From Paenibacillus aceti (GTDB taxonomy: Bacteria > Bacillota > Bacilli > Paenibacillales > Paenibacillaceae), in the NCBI RefSeq assembly GCF_003614185.1, contig NZ_KZ987724.1, positions 2,085,360 through 2,149,359 of the forward strand: DNA of 64,000 bases, written 5' to 3'. The position numbers were made by a program, and so were the translations under genes. The notes beneath the pieces are model-generated. The model did no database searches. It was not told the DNA's origin and saw only the letters and a program-made list of their open reading frames with translations. Positions 56,063 to 64,000 of the stretch are shown here, in pieces; position 1 is the stretch's first letter, and every line of letters begins with the position of its first letter.

Positions 56063-56782
56063 TTATCGCTGTTTGATATATTTCGCTGCCTCCGAATCCA
56101 GGAAGAAATCGATATGTTCGTAACCAAGCAGTTCCTGAGCCGGCAGCTTCGCTTCCGGGTTTGTAAATATCTCTCTGACGATCTCGGCTTTGCGTTCACC
56201 GGTAATCGCTACAATCACCCGCTTGCTTCCTGCTACCTGATTTAGCCCCAAGGTAATTCCCTTCTCCAATACCGTAGGCTGCCGGAAATACTTCTGAGCC
56301 ACCGTCCTGGTCGTCTCCGATAACTCTACGACACTGCTATGACCTAGCACCGGACAGCCTGGCTCATTCAGGCCGATATGGCCGTTCATCCCGACTCCCA
56401 TCAGACTGAATGTAATAGGATGCTGGGCAATAAACCGGTCGATCCTCTGGCACTCCTGCTCCAAATCCGCCGCCATCCCTTCAAAAAATTCGATCTGCTG
56501 AGGCTCCAACTTCACCAGGGAGAATAAATCCTGTTTCAGCATTTGATAGCAGCTTCCCTCGGACTCCCTGCTTATGCCGACCCACTCGTCCAGACTAACA
56601 ATGTTGAGCTGCTGAACTTTAGCTTGAATATCAGCGTCAGCAGCAAATTTCATATAGCTCTTCTGTGGCGTACTGCCCGACGCCAGGCAGAATACCGGGT
56701 GCTCATAGGCCAAATGCTCCTTCATCTCCCTAGCAATCGCCTCTGCCACTTCTTCTTCCGTTGCAAAAACTTGAATCATCAT
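56063..56782 (-). CDS. NagB-like glucosamine-6-phosphate deaminase family protein
   Basis: About 239 residues with FCLASGSTPQKSYM, VSLDEWVGI and MGVGMNGHIGLNEPG, the active-site segments of NagB and 6-phosphogluconolactonase relatives. NagB turns glucosamine-6-phosphate into fructose-6-phosphate and ammonia. The presence of GLNEPG favours deaminase over lactonase. No NagA deacetylase is in the cluster. Two ATG codons are adjacent; AGGAAG fits either. Confidence 0.85.
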   Translation of the reverse strand: MMIQVFATEEEVAEAIAREMKEHLAYEHPVFCLASGSTPQKSYMKFAADADIQAKVQQLNIVSLDEWVGISRESEGSCYQMLKQDLFSLVKLEPQQIEFFEGMAADLEQECQRIDRFIAQHPITFSLMGVGMNGHIGLNEPGCPVLGHSSVVELSETTRTVAQKYFRQPTVLEKGITLGLNQVAGSKRVIVAITGERKAEIVREIFTNPEAKLPAQELLGYEHIDFFLDSEAAKYIKQR

Positions 56783-56791
56783 GTCCACTTC

Positions 56792-57922
56792 CTATCCGGA
56801 AATTACTTTGATCATCTCATGCTGAAGCGATAATATCGCCGCGCCGACAGCCGCCGAGTGCTGCGAATCGCTGTAAGTGATCGTTGGGGTCCACTCCGCG
56901 TATTGCTCTACATAATAGCTTGTCCTATCCAGAATCCGCTCCGGGAACAGGGCGACCGTCTTGCCGCTGATAATAATCCGGTCAATGTCAAGCACACTGA
57001 TGATATTCACCATCGTCAGGGCCAGATGCTTGGCTACATAGTCCGCACAGGCTTCGATATCTGACTCGGAGTTAAGATCATAATGGCTTAGCAAATGCTG
57101 AATCCCCAGCTTGCTCTCCAGCCAGCCGACAGAGGAAGGCGTTCTTCGGTATTCCGGGTCAAAGCACATATACTCCAGCTCACCTGCGCTCGCATTGAAG
57201 CCTCTATGCAGCTCTTTATTAATGATCAAGCCGCCACCGATCCCGTCTCCCACGGCAATATGAACCAGATCGGCCGGCGATTGCCCGGCGTTCTCCAGAT
57301 TGCGGAATTCAGCAACGGTAGAAGCGTTTACATCGTTCTCCAGAAAAATCGGCAAATCCACCCGATGAATCAGATTCTCGATGATCGGCTCATAATTGTA
57401 ATCCTGCTCCTTATTGTCCTGAATCCTCATCCGGATCTTTTTCTTTCTGGTATTTATCGCGCCGTCAACCCCAATCCCGATCCCAAGGACGACACTATTC
57501 GTTCGCTTCGCTACTTCCTTCATCCGCGTAATAATGTCTTCAAAAATCGAGACAAACTGCTCGCTATAAAACGGAATGTCTGTCTCGATCGAGTACGAAT
57601 CGATGACCTTGCTGTATAGATTGATAAGCAGGGCGGTAATTCTGCTGCCTATGATCTGAATTCCGACGGTGACATAGCTGTTCTCATTAAAACGGTATAC
57701 CGTTCTTTTTCTCCCCAAGCCGCCAGAGCCTTCCCGACTTTCTCCGGTAGCGGTCAGCAGTCCGATCTCTTCAAAGAAATTGACGATTTTACTCACCGTT
57801 ACAAAGCTCATCGCCGTCTTCTCTGTAATTTCAACCTTGGCCAATTCCGGGTTCTGTATCACAATATCAAAAATGATCTTCCGATTCTCATCCTTAATGT
57901 CATTGGGCAAAAACGACTTCAT
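56792..57922 (-). CDS. ROK family transcriptional repressor (NagC/XylR type)
   Basis: The 376-residue protein has an N-terminal winged helix-turn-helix (about 10-65, VEITEKTAMSFVTVSKIVNF) and a ROK sugar-binding domain with IGIGVDGAIN and DGIGGGLII. The zinc CxCGxxGCxE motif is absent here too (FDPEYRRTPSSVGWLESKLG). AGGAG lies 7 bp before the ATG. As first gene of the operon it probably represses the cluster until the sugar or its phosphate is present. Confidence 0.9.
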   Translation of the reverse strand: MKSFLPNDIKDENRKIIFDIVIQNPELAKVEITEKTAMSFVTVSKIVNFFEEIGLLTATGESREGSGGLGRKRTVYRFNENSYVTVGIQIIGSRITALLINLYSKVIDSYSIETDIPFYSEQFVSIFEDIITRMKEVAKRTNSVVLGIGIGVDGAINTRKKKIRMRIQDNKEQDYNYEPIIENLIHRVDLPIFLENDVNASTVAEFRNLENAGQSPADLVHIAVGDGIGGGLIINKELHRGFNASAGELEYMCFDPEYRRTPSSVGWLESKLGIQHLLSHYDLNSESDIEACADYVAKHLALTMVNIISVLDIDRIIISGKTVALFPERILDRTSYYVEQYAEWTPTITYSDSQHSAAVGAAILSLQHEMIKVISG

Positions 57923-57949
57923 CCTGTCACTCCTCTCAATTTATTCAAT

Positions 57950-57980
57950 GTAATTAATTAATGTTCTTAAATAATTAAAG
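57950..57980. promoter_or_regulatory. AT-rich inverted motif, candidate ROK repressor operator 2
   Basis: TAATTAATTAA-TGTTCT-TAAATAATTAA, an imperfect inverted repeat, lies between the predicted transcription start (about 58009) and the ROK repressor gene, a position suited to repression. It resembles 51527-51553. Confidence 0.45.
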
Positions 57981-58015
57981 AAAAATATAAAGGCCTGATC
58001 TGACCTCTACAAATT

Positions 58016-58043
58016 ATTATATACATACTGGAATCTGTGTCAA
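58016..58043 (-). promoter_or_regulatory. Strong sigma-A promoter of the sugar-catabolic operon
   Basis: Perfect TTGACA (58038-58043) and TATAAT (58016-58021) on the minus strand, 16 bp apart. Confidence 0.75.
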
Positions 58044-58068
58044 TAGAATTTCTCTCACGGTACGCTGG

Positions 58069-58959
58069 TTAAATTTGCTTGTCCTCAATAATCTCCACGA
58101 ATTTCTTGGCCGCAATGGACAAGGGGACTCCCCGCAAAGAGCAGACACCGATACTTCTCGGCGGAATGGCTTCGAGCAGTTTCACTTCATGCAGAATTCC
58201 CTTATTTAGATAGTCTCGGGAGAACTCTCTGGTCACGCAGGCGACCCCCAGATTGGTCTTGGCGAATTCCAATAACAGATCATGCGAGCCCAATTCAAAC
58301 TCGGGAGCAATGGCGATCCCTCTCGACAGCAAATAATCCTCGACATATCTTCGTGAATTGGCTTTTTTCTCCAGCAATATCAACGGCTGCTTCACGACCT
58401 CATCCAAACCCACCGGGCCGGATAATAGCTGCCTGTACTTCTCGCCACACACGAAAATATCATGGATATCCATGCAGGGCCTTAACTCCAGAGTAGAATC
58501 ATCCAGCGGGAAATTGCAGACCGCGATATCGACCTCGCCGGATTTTAGGATCGAGCATAGCTCCCGGGTCGTCCCGTTGATAATTTTGAATTTAATATTA
58601 GGATACTGATTATGAAAAGCCTCCAATTTAGGCAGCAAAAAATATCTCGAGATCGTATCCCCCACACCTACTTTTAATTCGCCTACCGTCAAATTTTTGA
58701 ATCCCAGAATTTTCTCCTCTCCGACCTGAATCAGATTGATTGCGGAGTTGACATATTCAAACAGCAGACTGCCTTCATTCGTTAAAGAAACCCCTTTGGG
58801 CGATCTGTTGAATAAACGGATGTCCAGTTCGCCCTCCAGTTGCATAATCGCCTGACTGACCGCCGGCTGTGTCATATAGAGATCCTTAGCCGCTTGGGAG
58901 AAGCTTTCACTCTTTCCGACCTTGCAAAATATTTTGTATAAATCCAGTTTGCTTGACAT
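58069..58959 (-). CDS. LysR family transcriptional regulator
   Basis: About 296 residues: winged helix-turn-helix (about 1-60, SFSQAAKDLYMTQPAVSQAI and LEGELDIRLFNRSPKGVSLT) and a periplasmic-binding-like effector domain (about 90-290). AAGGAATGG fits the ATG at 58959. It is divergent from the CofE-like gene, with about 105 bp between, the usual setting for a LysR protein that controls its neighbour. Confidence 0.9.
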   Translation of the reverse strand: MSSKLDLYKIFCKVGKSESFSQAAKDLYMTQPAVSQAIMQLEGELDIRLFNRSPKGVSLTNEGSLLFEYVNSAINLIQVGEEKILGFKNLTVGELKVGVGDTISRYFLLPKLEAFHNQYPNIKFKIINGTTRELCSILKSGEVDIAVCNFPLDDSTLELRPCMDIHDIFVCGEKYRQLLSGPVGLDEVVKQPLILLEKKANSRRYVEDYLLSRGIAIAPEFELGSHDLLLEFAKTNLGVACVTREFSRDYLNKGILHEVKLLEAIPPRSIGVCSLRGVPLSIAAKKFVEIIEDKQI

Positions 58960-59065
58960 ATAACCATTCCTTATACCCGACATATGATATATTAATTTTA
59001 CTTATATCACTAATGCGATGTATATTACAAGTGTAGGATTTCAACTTATACAAGGAGCGATTATT

Positions 59066-60256
59066 TTGGAAAGAGTAGTTGGAACTGTTGTTAGAGGCCT
59101 GCGCTGCCCGATCATCAATCAGGGCGATAGCATCGAAGAGATCGTAGTGGACAGTGTGCTGAAGGCTTCTGAAATCGAAGGCTTTGAAATTGGTGATAAA
59201 GATATCGTAACTATAACTGAATCGATCGTAGCCCGCGCCCAAGGCAACTACGCCACGATTGACCATATTGCGCAAGATGTTAGCTCTAAATTTGGTGATG
59301 ACACCATCGGGGTTATTTTTCCTATCCTGAGCCGTAACCGCTTTGCAATCTGCCTCCGCGGCATCGCCAAAGGAGCCAAAAAGGTCGTTCTGATGCTTAG
59401 CTACCCTTCTGATGAAGTGGGCAACCACTTGGTAGATCTGGATCAGCTTGATGAGAAAGGCGTTAATCCTTGGACTGATGTGCTGACTGAGGAGCAATTC
59501 CGCAATCTATTTGGATATAAGAAACATACCTTTACTGGTGTGGATTACATCGATTATTATAAATCGCTGATCGAAGAGTATGGCGTTGAATGTGAAGTCG
59601 TCTTCTCCAACAATCCGAAGACCATTCTGAACTATACGAAGAGCGTTCTGACCTGCGATATTCATACTAGACTCAGAACGAAGCGGATCTTGAAGGCGAA
59701 CGGCGCAGAGAAGGTGTACAGCCTCGATAACATCCTGGCCGAGTCCGTAGACGGTAGTGGGTTCAACGAAGCCTATGGTTTGCTTGGCTCGAATAAATCG
59801 ACCGAGAACAGCGTGAAGCTCTTCCCTCGTAACTGCCAGCCGATCGTGGATAAGATCCAATCCGTACTAAAGGAGAAGACTGGCAAACAAGTCGAGGTCA
59901 TGATTTATGGGGACGGAGCATTTAAAGATCCAGTGGGTAAAATTTGGGAGCTGGCTGACCCGGTTGTATCTCCGGCTTACACCGCGGGACTGGATGGCAC
60001 GCCGAATGAAGTTAAATTGAAGTATTTGGCCGATAATAACTTCTCTCATCTGAGAGGGGAAGAGCTGCAGCAAGCGGTCGCCGAATACATTAACAATAAA
60101 GATGCTGATCTTGTAGGTGCGATGGAATCGCAAGGGACTACACCTCGGAAGCTTACAGACCTGATCGGCTCCTTGTCCGACCTGACCTCAGGTAGCGGCG
60201 ACAAAGGTACGCCTGTCATCTACATTCAAGGCTACTTCGACAATTACACGAAATAA
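59066..60256 (+). CDS. CofE-like (coenzyme F420-0:L-glutamate ligase family) protein
   Basis: About 396 residues, larger than archaeal CofE (near 250). The N-terminal half resembles the F420 ligase fold: VVGTVVRGLRCPIINQGDSI, DIVTITESIVARAQG and FPILSRNRFAICLRGIAKGA. The C-terminal half includes IYGDGAFKDPVGKIWELADP. AAGGAG points to a TTG start at 59066. No other F420 gene is present and Firmicutes of this type are not known to make F420, so an amide-ligase role on another substrate is likely. A LysR gene is divergent. Confidence 0.75.
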   Translation: MERVVGTVVRGLRCPIINQGDSIEEIVVDSVLKASEIEGFEIGDKDIVTITESIVARAQGNYATIDHIAQDVSSKFGDDTIGVIFPILSRNRFAICLRGIAKGAKKVVLMLSYPSDEVGNHLVDLDQLDEKGVNPWTDVLTEEQFRNLFGYKKHTFTGVDYIDYYKSLIEEYGVECEVVFSNNPKTILNYTKSVLTCDIHTRLRTKRILKANGAEKVYSLDNILAESVDGSGFNEAYGLLGSNKSTENSVKLFPRNCQPIVDKIQSVLKEKTGKQVEVMIYGDGAFKDPVGKIWELADPVVSPAYTAGLDGTPNEVKLKYLADNNFSHLRGEELQQAVAEYINNKDADLVGAMESQGTTPRKLTDLIGSLSDLTSGSGDKGTPVIYIQGYFDNYTK

Positions 60257-60262
60257 TTATAT

Positions 60263-60300
60263 GGAAAACCGCCCGGCGATGTATGCCGGACGGTTTTTTT
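60263..60300 (+). terminator. Terminator of the CofE-like gene
   Basis: AAAACCGCCCGGC-GATGTAT-GCCGGACGGTTTTTTT, strong stem with a T run. Confidence 0.85.
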
Positions 60301-61213
60301 ATGTGATGGATGGTCGATATGTGTCTAAACTCTTCTCCAGCAGTTCCCTCACCAGCTCCCGTAATGGCTCTGGCTGGACAACCTCCGCTTCCGGACCGTA
60401 AGCGATCAGTCTGCGGGCCATGAACGGGAACTCCTCCGGCGGAACCTGCCCCTTCCATTCATGATCCTTCACCGACTTGAAATGCATATCTGATTGCGCA
60501 AGTCTTGTCCCGAAATCAGTAAACCGCACCGTCACTTCTGTCCTCTCTCTATCATCTGTTGAGGTTAGCCATTCCTTCAGTGTGGGGACGGAAGTATCCG
60601 TATAGTGAAGGATTGCCAGCTCCTGCATTCGATCAAGCCGATATAACAGCACCCGCTCCCCCTTCTGAGCCGGCATATACCAGTAACCATGCTCATAATA
60701 AATGCCAATCGGGTAAGCCTCTACATCCTTCCGTCCGCTGCGTGATGCGTAAGTGAATCTAATCTGTTTTTTCTCGATGGCCGCATTGATGATCTGCGTT
60801 GTCAAGGCTTCCGATTGTTCGGAGTGATTCTGTAAAAAGGCAATATGCTCGCTCATTCCGCTAATCCGATCCTGGACGTCGCTTGGCAAGCTGGAGAAAT
60901 AGTGATCCGACAGCTGATCGCGTATGGAACCGTAAGGAAAGTCGGGAACCTGCTGCAAATATTCCATCATCATGAACAGACCGAACGCCTCATGCTCGGT
61001 AAGCTGCAAAGGTGGCAATATCCGGTTTGGCAGAACCCTATAGCCGCCGTTGGCACCCACCTCGGTGTATAAGGGAAAGCCCAGCTGCTGTAAATAATCG
61101 AGATCCCGCTGAATGGTACGAACTGATACGTCAAATCGTTCAGCCAGTTCGCGTGCTGTGAATTTCTTTCTGGCGTCGAGTAGGCGCATAATCATTAGTC
61201 TGCGTTGATTCAT
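60299..61213 (-). CDS. HTH and WYL domain transcriptional regulator (YafY/YobV type)
   Basis: About 304 residues: an N-terminal HTH-11 domain (RRLMIMRLLDARKKFTAREL, FDVSVRTIQRDLDYLQ), a middle region, and a WYL domain (about 140-225) in which GIYYEHGYWYMPAQ carries the core. Ligand unknown. It is divergent from the reductase gene at 61287, which is probably its target. AGGTGAGG precedes the ATG at 61213. Confidence 0.9.
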   Translation of the reverse strand: MNQRRLMIMRLLDARKKFTARELAERFDVSVRTIQRDLDYLQQLGFPLYTEVGANGGYRVLPNRILPPLQLTEHEAFGLFMMMEYLQQVPDFPYGSIRDQLSDHYFSSLPSDVQDRISGMSEHIAFLQNHSEQSEALTTQIINAAIEKKQIRFTYASRSGRKDVEAYPIGIYYEHGYWYMPAQKGERVLLYRLDRMQELAILHYTDTSVPTLKEWLTSTDDRERTEVTVRFTDFGTRLAQSDMHFKSVKDHEWKGQVPPEEFPFMARRLIAYGPEAEVVQPEPLRELVRELLEKSLDTYRPSIT

Positions 61214-61286
61214 TCGCCTCACCTAATTACGTCAAGTTTTGTCATAATTATAATGTAACATAGTCCATAGAAAGGAGCGATAGCAA

Positions 61287-61808
61287 ATGAAAAACAAAGT
61301 CGTGTTATACCTCGCGGTGAGCTTGGACGGTTATATTGCCCGAAATGATGGTGCTGTCGATTGGCTGTTTGATGTGGAAGGAGACGGAGGCGATAACGGG
61401 TATAGCAAGTTTTACGGAACAGTGGGCACGCTGGTAATGGGACGGCTTACGTATGACGAAGTACTCAAGCTGGCCGATGAGTTCCCTTATGCAGATAAAC
61501 CATGCTATGTCTTGTCCCGGGCAGAGCAGCCTCCGGCCCCACACGTCACATTTACGAATGAGGCCCTGGACACTCTGATCCCACGCTTAAAGGCCGATTC
61601 GGAAGGCGATATCTGGCTTGTCGGTGGCGGACAGCTTGTTGCGGCTTTCCTGGAAGCCGGGTTACTGGATGAACTCCGCATTACCGTTACCCCAAAGATC
61701 CTCGGGGAGGGCATCCCGCTGTTTCCCCGGGGAACGGTGCCAAGCACTTTTCACTTAAAGCATATAGAACAAATGGGACAATTCGTCTCGTTAATCTATA
61801 CAGCCTAA
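61287..61808 (+). CDS. RibD C-terminal/dihydrofolate reductase-like protein
   Basis: The 173-residue protein has the fold's usual segments: LYLAVSLDGYIARNDGAVDW, GTLVMGRLTYDEVL, WLVGGGQLVAAFLEAGLLDE and LRITVTPKILGEGIPLFP. It is like YyaP/YwjB proteins, NAD(P)H-dependent reductases of unknown substrate. AAAGGAGCG precedes the ATG. Divergent from the WYL regulator. Confidence 0.9.
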   Translation: MKNKVVLYLAVSLDGYIARNDGAVDWLFDVEGDGGDNGYSKFYGTVGTLVMGRLTYDEVLKLADEFPYADKPCYVLSRAEQPPAPHVTFTNEALDTLIPRLKADSEGDIWLVGGGQLVAAFLEAGLLDELRITVTPKILGEGIPLFPRGTVPSTFHLKHIEQMGQFVSLIYTA

Positions 61809-62252
61809 GCAGGTTCGCCTTAGAATCAGAAAAATGGGGCTGTCCAATCAGCCTCTAAACTCATTATTTAATCGCGTCGGCTTCGATCCTTGTACCATCT
61901 ATTAAGCTTACGTGGCGCAAGAGACAAACACGGATAGTGAGGACTCTCCACGGATCTAGCGGTCAAAAATGTCCGTTAGAGCATGGAAACAACAACTACG
62001 CTCCTCTAACGGACACTTTTGACCCTTAGAAGCGAAAAATGCCATTTTTCGCGGCCATTTCCCTTGTAACGGACAATGATGTCCATTACAAGGGCGGGGT
62101 GCCACAGAATCAACGCTAACGGACAATGATGTCCGTGTCCGAATGATCCGCCCAGAACAGGGGGATGTTCACATTTTTGGGCACGCAAAAGGGGCGTCTT
62201 CAAGTCGGAAGATCGACTATAGGACAGCCCCATCTGCATATGTTGGTATGGT
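61809..62252. repeat. Gene-free stretch with GGACA-type inverted repeats
   Basis: TAACGGACAATGATGTCC and close variants recur at about 62078 and 62119, with CTAACGGACACTTTTGACC at 61998 and GGTCAAAAATGTCCGTTAGA at 61959 in inverse orientation. The pattern resembles the four-unit element in design (TAACG at each end) but not in sequence. No gene is supported. Confidence 0.6.
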
Positions 62253-63080
62253 TTATGCTGTTGGGATCAGATCTCTCAGAATAAATGATTCCACAACCTG
62301 GGCTACACCATCATTCATATTCGTGTCGGTGACATAATCGGCCAGCTGCTTGATCTCCTCCGGCGCATTGCCCATGGCAACGCCCAGACCTGCAAATTCA
62401 AGCATCGCTACATCGTTATATCCGTCGCCCATGGCGATCACTTCGGAGCGTTCGATTCCCAGCTGATCGATCAAGTGCTGTAAGCTGGTTCCTTTATTGA
62501 CGCCATTCTCCGTGAACTCGAGGAAGAACGGCTTCGAGCGCATCACGTTCAGTTTACCGGCCAACTCCACTTTCAGCTTCTCTTCAACCCGTACCAGCCT
62601 GTCCGGGTCTTCGACCATTAACACCTTCACGACCGGAATTTGAACCGCTTCGATGAAGCTAGGCACCTCGGCAATCTTCATGCCTGTAATTTGCGCTTCA
62701 ATATGGGTATACTGATTCGCCTGCTCTGTCACAATGTCGTCGCCAACATAGGTCAGCGCGGATACGCCCTCCTGAATGCTCATCTCGTAAAGAGCATGGG
62801 CTGTCTCTGGGGTCAAAGTACTGCTGAACGGCTCCTCTCGCGTCTTCCAATTGATAATCTTCGCTCCGTTGAACGATAGAATATAGCTTCCGAACCGCTC
62901 CAGTTCCAATTCATCGGCCAATGCCTTCATGGCATACGTAGGTCTCCCCGATGCCAGCACAACCTTTACGCCAGCCTCCTGTGCAGCCATTAGCGCTTGC
63001 TTGTTGCGGGGCGAGATCGTCCCGTCATCACGAAGTAGAGTATCATCTAAATCTAGTACTATCATTTTATATGTCATCAT
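62253..63080 (-). CDS. Cof-type HAD hydrolase
   Basis: About 275 residues with the HAD motifs IVLDLDDTLL, LASGRPT, a Lys near residue 195 (NGVNKGTSLQHLI) and MGDGYNDVAMLEFAGLGVAM. The C2B cap fits sugar-phosphate or FMN phosphatases. AAGGATGG supports the ATG at 63080; the upstream extension of the frame is rejected. Confidence 0.93.
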   Translation of the reverse strand: MMTYKMIVLDLDDTLLRDDGTISPRNKQALMAAQEAGVKVVLASGRPTYAMKALADELELERFGSYILSFNGAKIINWKTREEPFSSTLTPETAHALYEMSIQEGVSALTYVGDDIVTEQANQYTHIEAQITGMKIAEVPSFIEAVQIPVVKVLMVEDPDRLVRVEEKLKVELAGKLNVMRSKPFFLEFTENGVNKGTSLQHLIDQLGIERSEVIAMGDGYNDVAMLEFAGLGVAMGNAPEEIKQLADYVTDTNMNDGVAQVVESFILRDLIPTA

Positions 63081-63214
63081 ACAGCCATCCTTTATAGAGA
63101 AATAGAGAAAATTCGAAAAGTCCGCTTTGGCTAGAAAATCCATCGGGGCCAATGCATGAATGAGGCTCTAGCACACGATTCTGTCATTTCTACTATATCA
63201 GATATTTCTGGCGA

Positions 63215-64000
63215 TTACCCTCTCAATTGTTGGGCAACTTGCCTTATTCGTTCCACGGTCTCTCCTGTAACGTAGCAGCTGCCTAGGTCGCCATGGAATA
63301 CGACGCCCTGTCTCACGCCATGATAATCCGAGCCCCCGGTTGGAATCAGATGATATTCATCGGCGATCGCTAAATATCGTTGTTCCTCCGCGGGTCCATG
63401 GTCCGAGTGATATACTTCGATTCCGGCAGGCTGGCCCGCTTCGATAATCGTACGGACTAGGTCGTCATCCCCGTACAAGCCAGGATGGGCGATCACCGGA
63501 GCGCCGCCCGCTTCGCGAATCCACTCCATCGCCTGCTGCGGCGATATTCTCGGCTGGGCTGCATAGCCCGGCTTGCCCTCCGCCAAGTAACGGTCGAAGG
63601 CGTCGCGCAGATCGCGAACATAACCTTTGCGCACCAGTGCATCTGCTATATGCGGGCGCCCCAGGCTCTCATCTGGACGCAGCGAACGTCCCAGACCGTC
63701 GATCACCTCTTGGAGCGTAATCGACAAGCCCAAGCCCTGGAGCTTCCGGATAATCTGCTCATTACGGGCATCACGTGTTGCACGAAGTCCGGCTAACCGC
63801 TCCAGCAGAGCGAAGTCCTCATAATTCAGATAATAGCCGAGCACATGAATGTCCTTACCGCCAGCTTGAGTGCTGATCTCCACGCCCGGTATGACGTGAA
63901 TACCTGCTTTTTCCCCTTCTGCCAAAGCGGAAGCTATTCCGGCCACGGTATCGTGGTCAGTCACCGCAAGTCCGGTCAGCCCCTTCTCCTTCGCTAATCT
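63215..64000 (-). CDS. PHP domain metal-dependent phosphoesterase (N-terminus beyond right edge)
   Basis: At least 261 residues are present; the frame is open to the edge (RLAKEKGLTGLAVTDHDTVA). Metal-binding motifs VTDHDT, PGVEIS, HVLGYYL, VIAHPGLY and GGSDYHG are all seen. Relatives hydrolyse nucleoside 3',5'-bisphosphates or short RNA ends (YciV/RNase AM type). The missing part should hold the first HxHT motif. Confidence 0.88.
   Translation of the reverse strand, partial: RLAKEKGLTGLAVTDHDTVAGIASALAEGEKAGIHVIPGVEISTQAGGKDIHVLGYYLNYEDFALLERLAGLRATRDARNEQIIRKLQGLGLSITLQEVIDGLGRSLRPDESLGRPHIADALVRKGYVRDLRDAFDRYLAEGKPGYAAQPRISPQQAMEWIREAGGAPVIAHPGLYGDDDLVRTIIEAGQPAGIEVYHSDHGPAEEQRYLAIADEYHLIPTGGSDYHGVRQGVVFHGDLGSCYVTGETVERIRQVAQQLRG

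Noticed and set aside
61809-62252. Frames in the GGACA-repeat region as genes
   Set aside because: They are short, lack start signals and follow the repeats.

Overview
The window looks like chromosomal DNA from a spore-forming, low-to-mid GC Firmicute close to Paenibacillus. It carries SpoVM, a SpoVIF-like protein, PrkC/PrpC, RemA and RqcH, Bacillus-type Shine-Dalgarno and sigma-A signals, and the gene order that Bacillus calls the ylo region. The genus is inferred from gene content; there is no rRNA or other direct marker. Most genes are on the minus strand.

Layout. 1-3200: a TerC-family gene (cut by the left edge) behind a yybP-ykoY manganese riboswitch, then msrAB and the flavohaemoglobin gene hmp with a Crp/Fnr-type box at an activating position. 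3270-5401: two paralogous Crp/Fnr regulators flanking a YitT membrane protein. 5504-7481: a LexA-controlled operon of an unknown protein, a Y-family polymerase and a YolD-like protein. 7684-11413: methionine aminopeptidase, TetR, a transglutaminase-like/AraC pair and spoVIF. 12341-24295: recG, degV/fakA, an Asp23-like gene, rpmB, spoVM (26 codons), rpe, rsgA, prkC, prpC and rlmN. 25289-28652: a 50-repeat subtype I-C-like CRISPR array with leader and terminator but no cas genes. It sits between rlmN and rsmB, which are neighbours in Bacillus. 29651-47645: rsmB, fmt, def, priA, coaBC, rpoZ, gmk, remA, yicC, a yitJ-type methionine gene, dapF, a calcium P-type ATPase and rqcH. 47963-57922: a sugar-uptake and catabolic cluster (lipoprotein, two permeases, GH3, GH4, ROK kinase, NagB-like deaminase, ROK repressor). 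58069-64000: a LysR regulator divergent from an orphan CofE-like protein, a WYL regulator divergent from a RibD/DHFR-like reductase, a Cof phosphatase, and a PHP phosphoesterase cut by the right edge.

How the genes work together. hmp, msrAB and the Crp/Fnr pair suggest a redox or nitrosative-stress neighbourhood. DegV and FakA are the two partners of fatty acid kinase. The ylo block joins translation quality control, nucleotide and cofactor synthesis and Ser/Thr phosphosignalling. The sugar cluster imports an oligosaccharide intact, splits it inside the cell, phosphorylates the sugar and probably deaminates a glucosamine-type intermediate. It has no NagA and no transporter ATPase.

The least ordinary content is intergenic. 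A 187-189 bp four-unit palindromic element occurs five times (2995, 11785, 28919, 32738, 45286). A second family has TTCAAAAAG/CTTTTTGAA ends and twice forms a shared composite junction with the first. Two further repeat families and a GC-rich minisatellite beside recG are also present. No tRNA, rRNA, transposase or prophage gene was seen.
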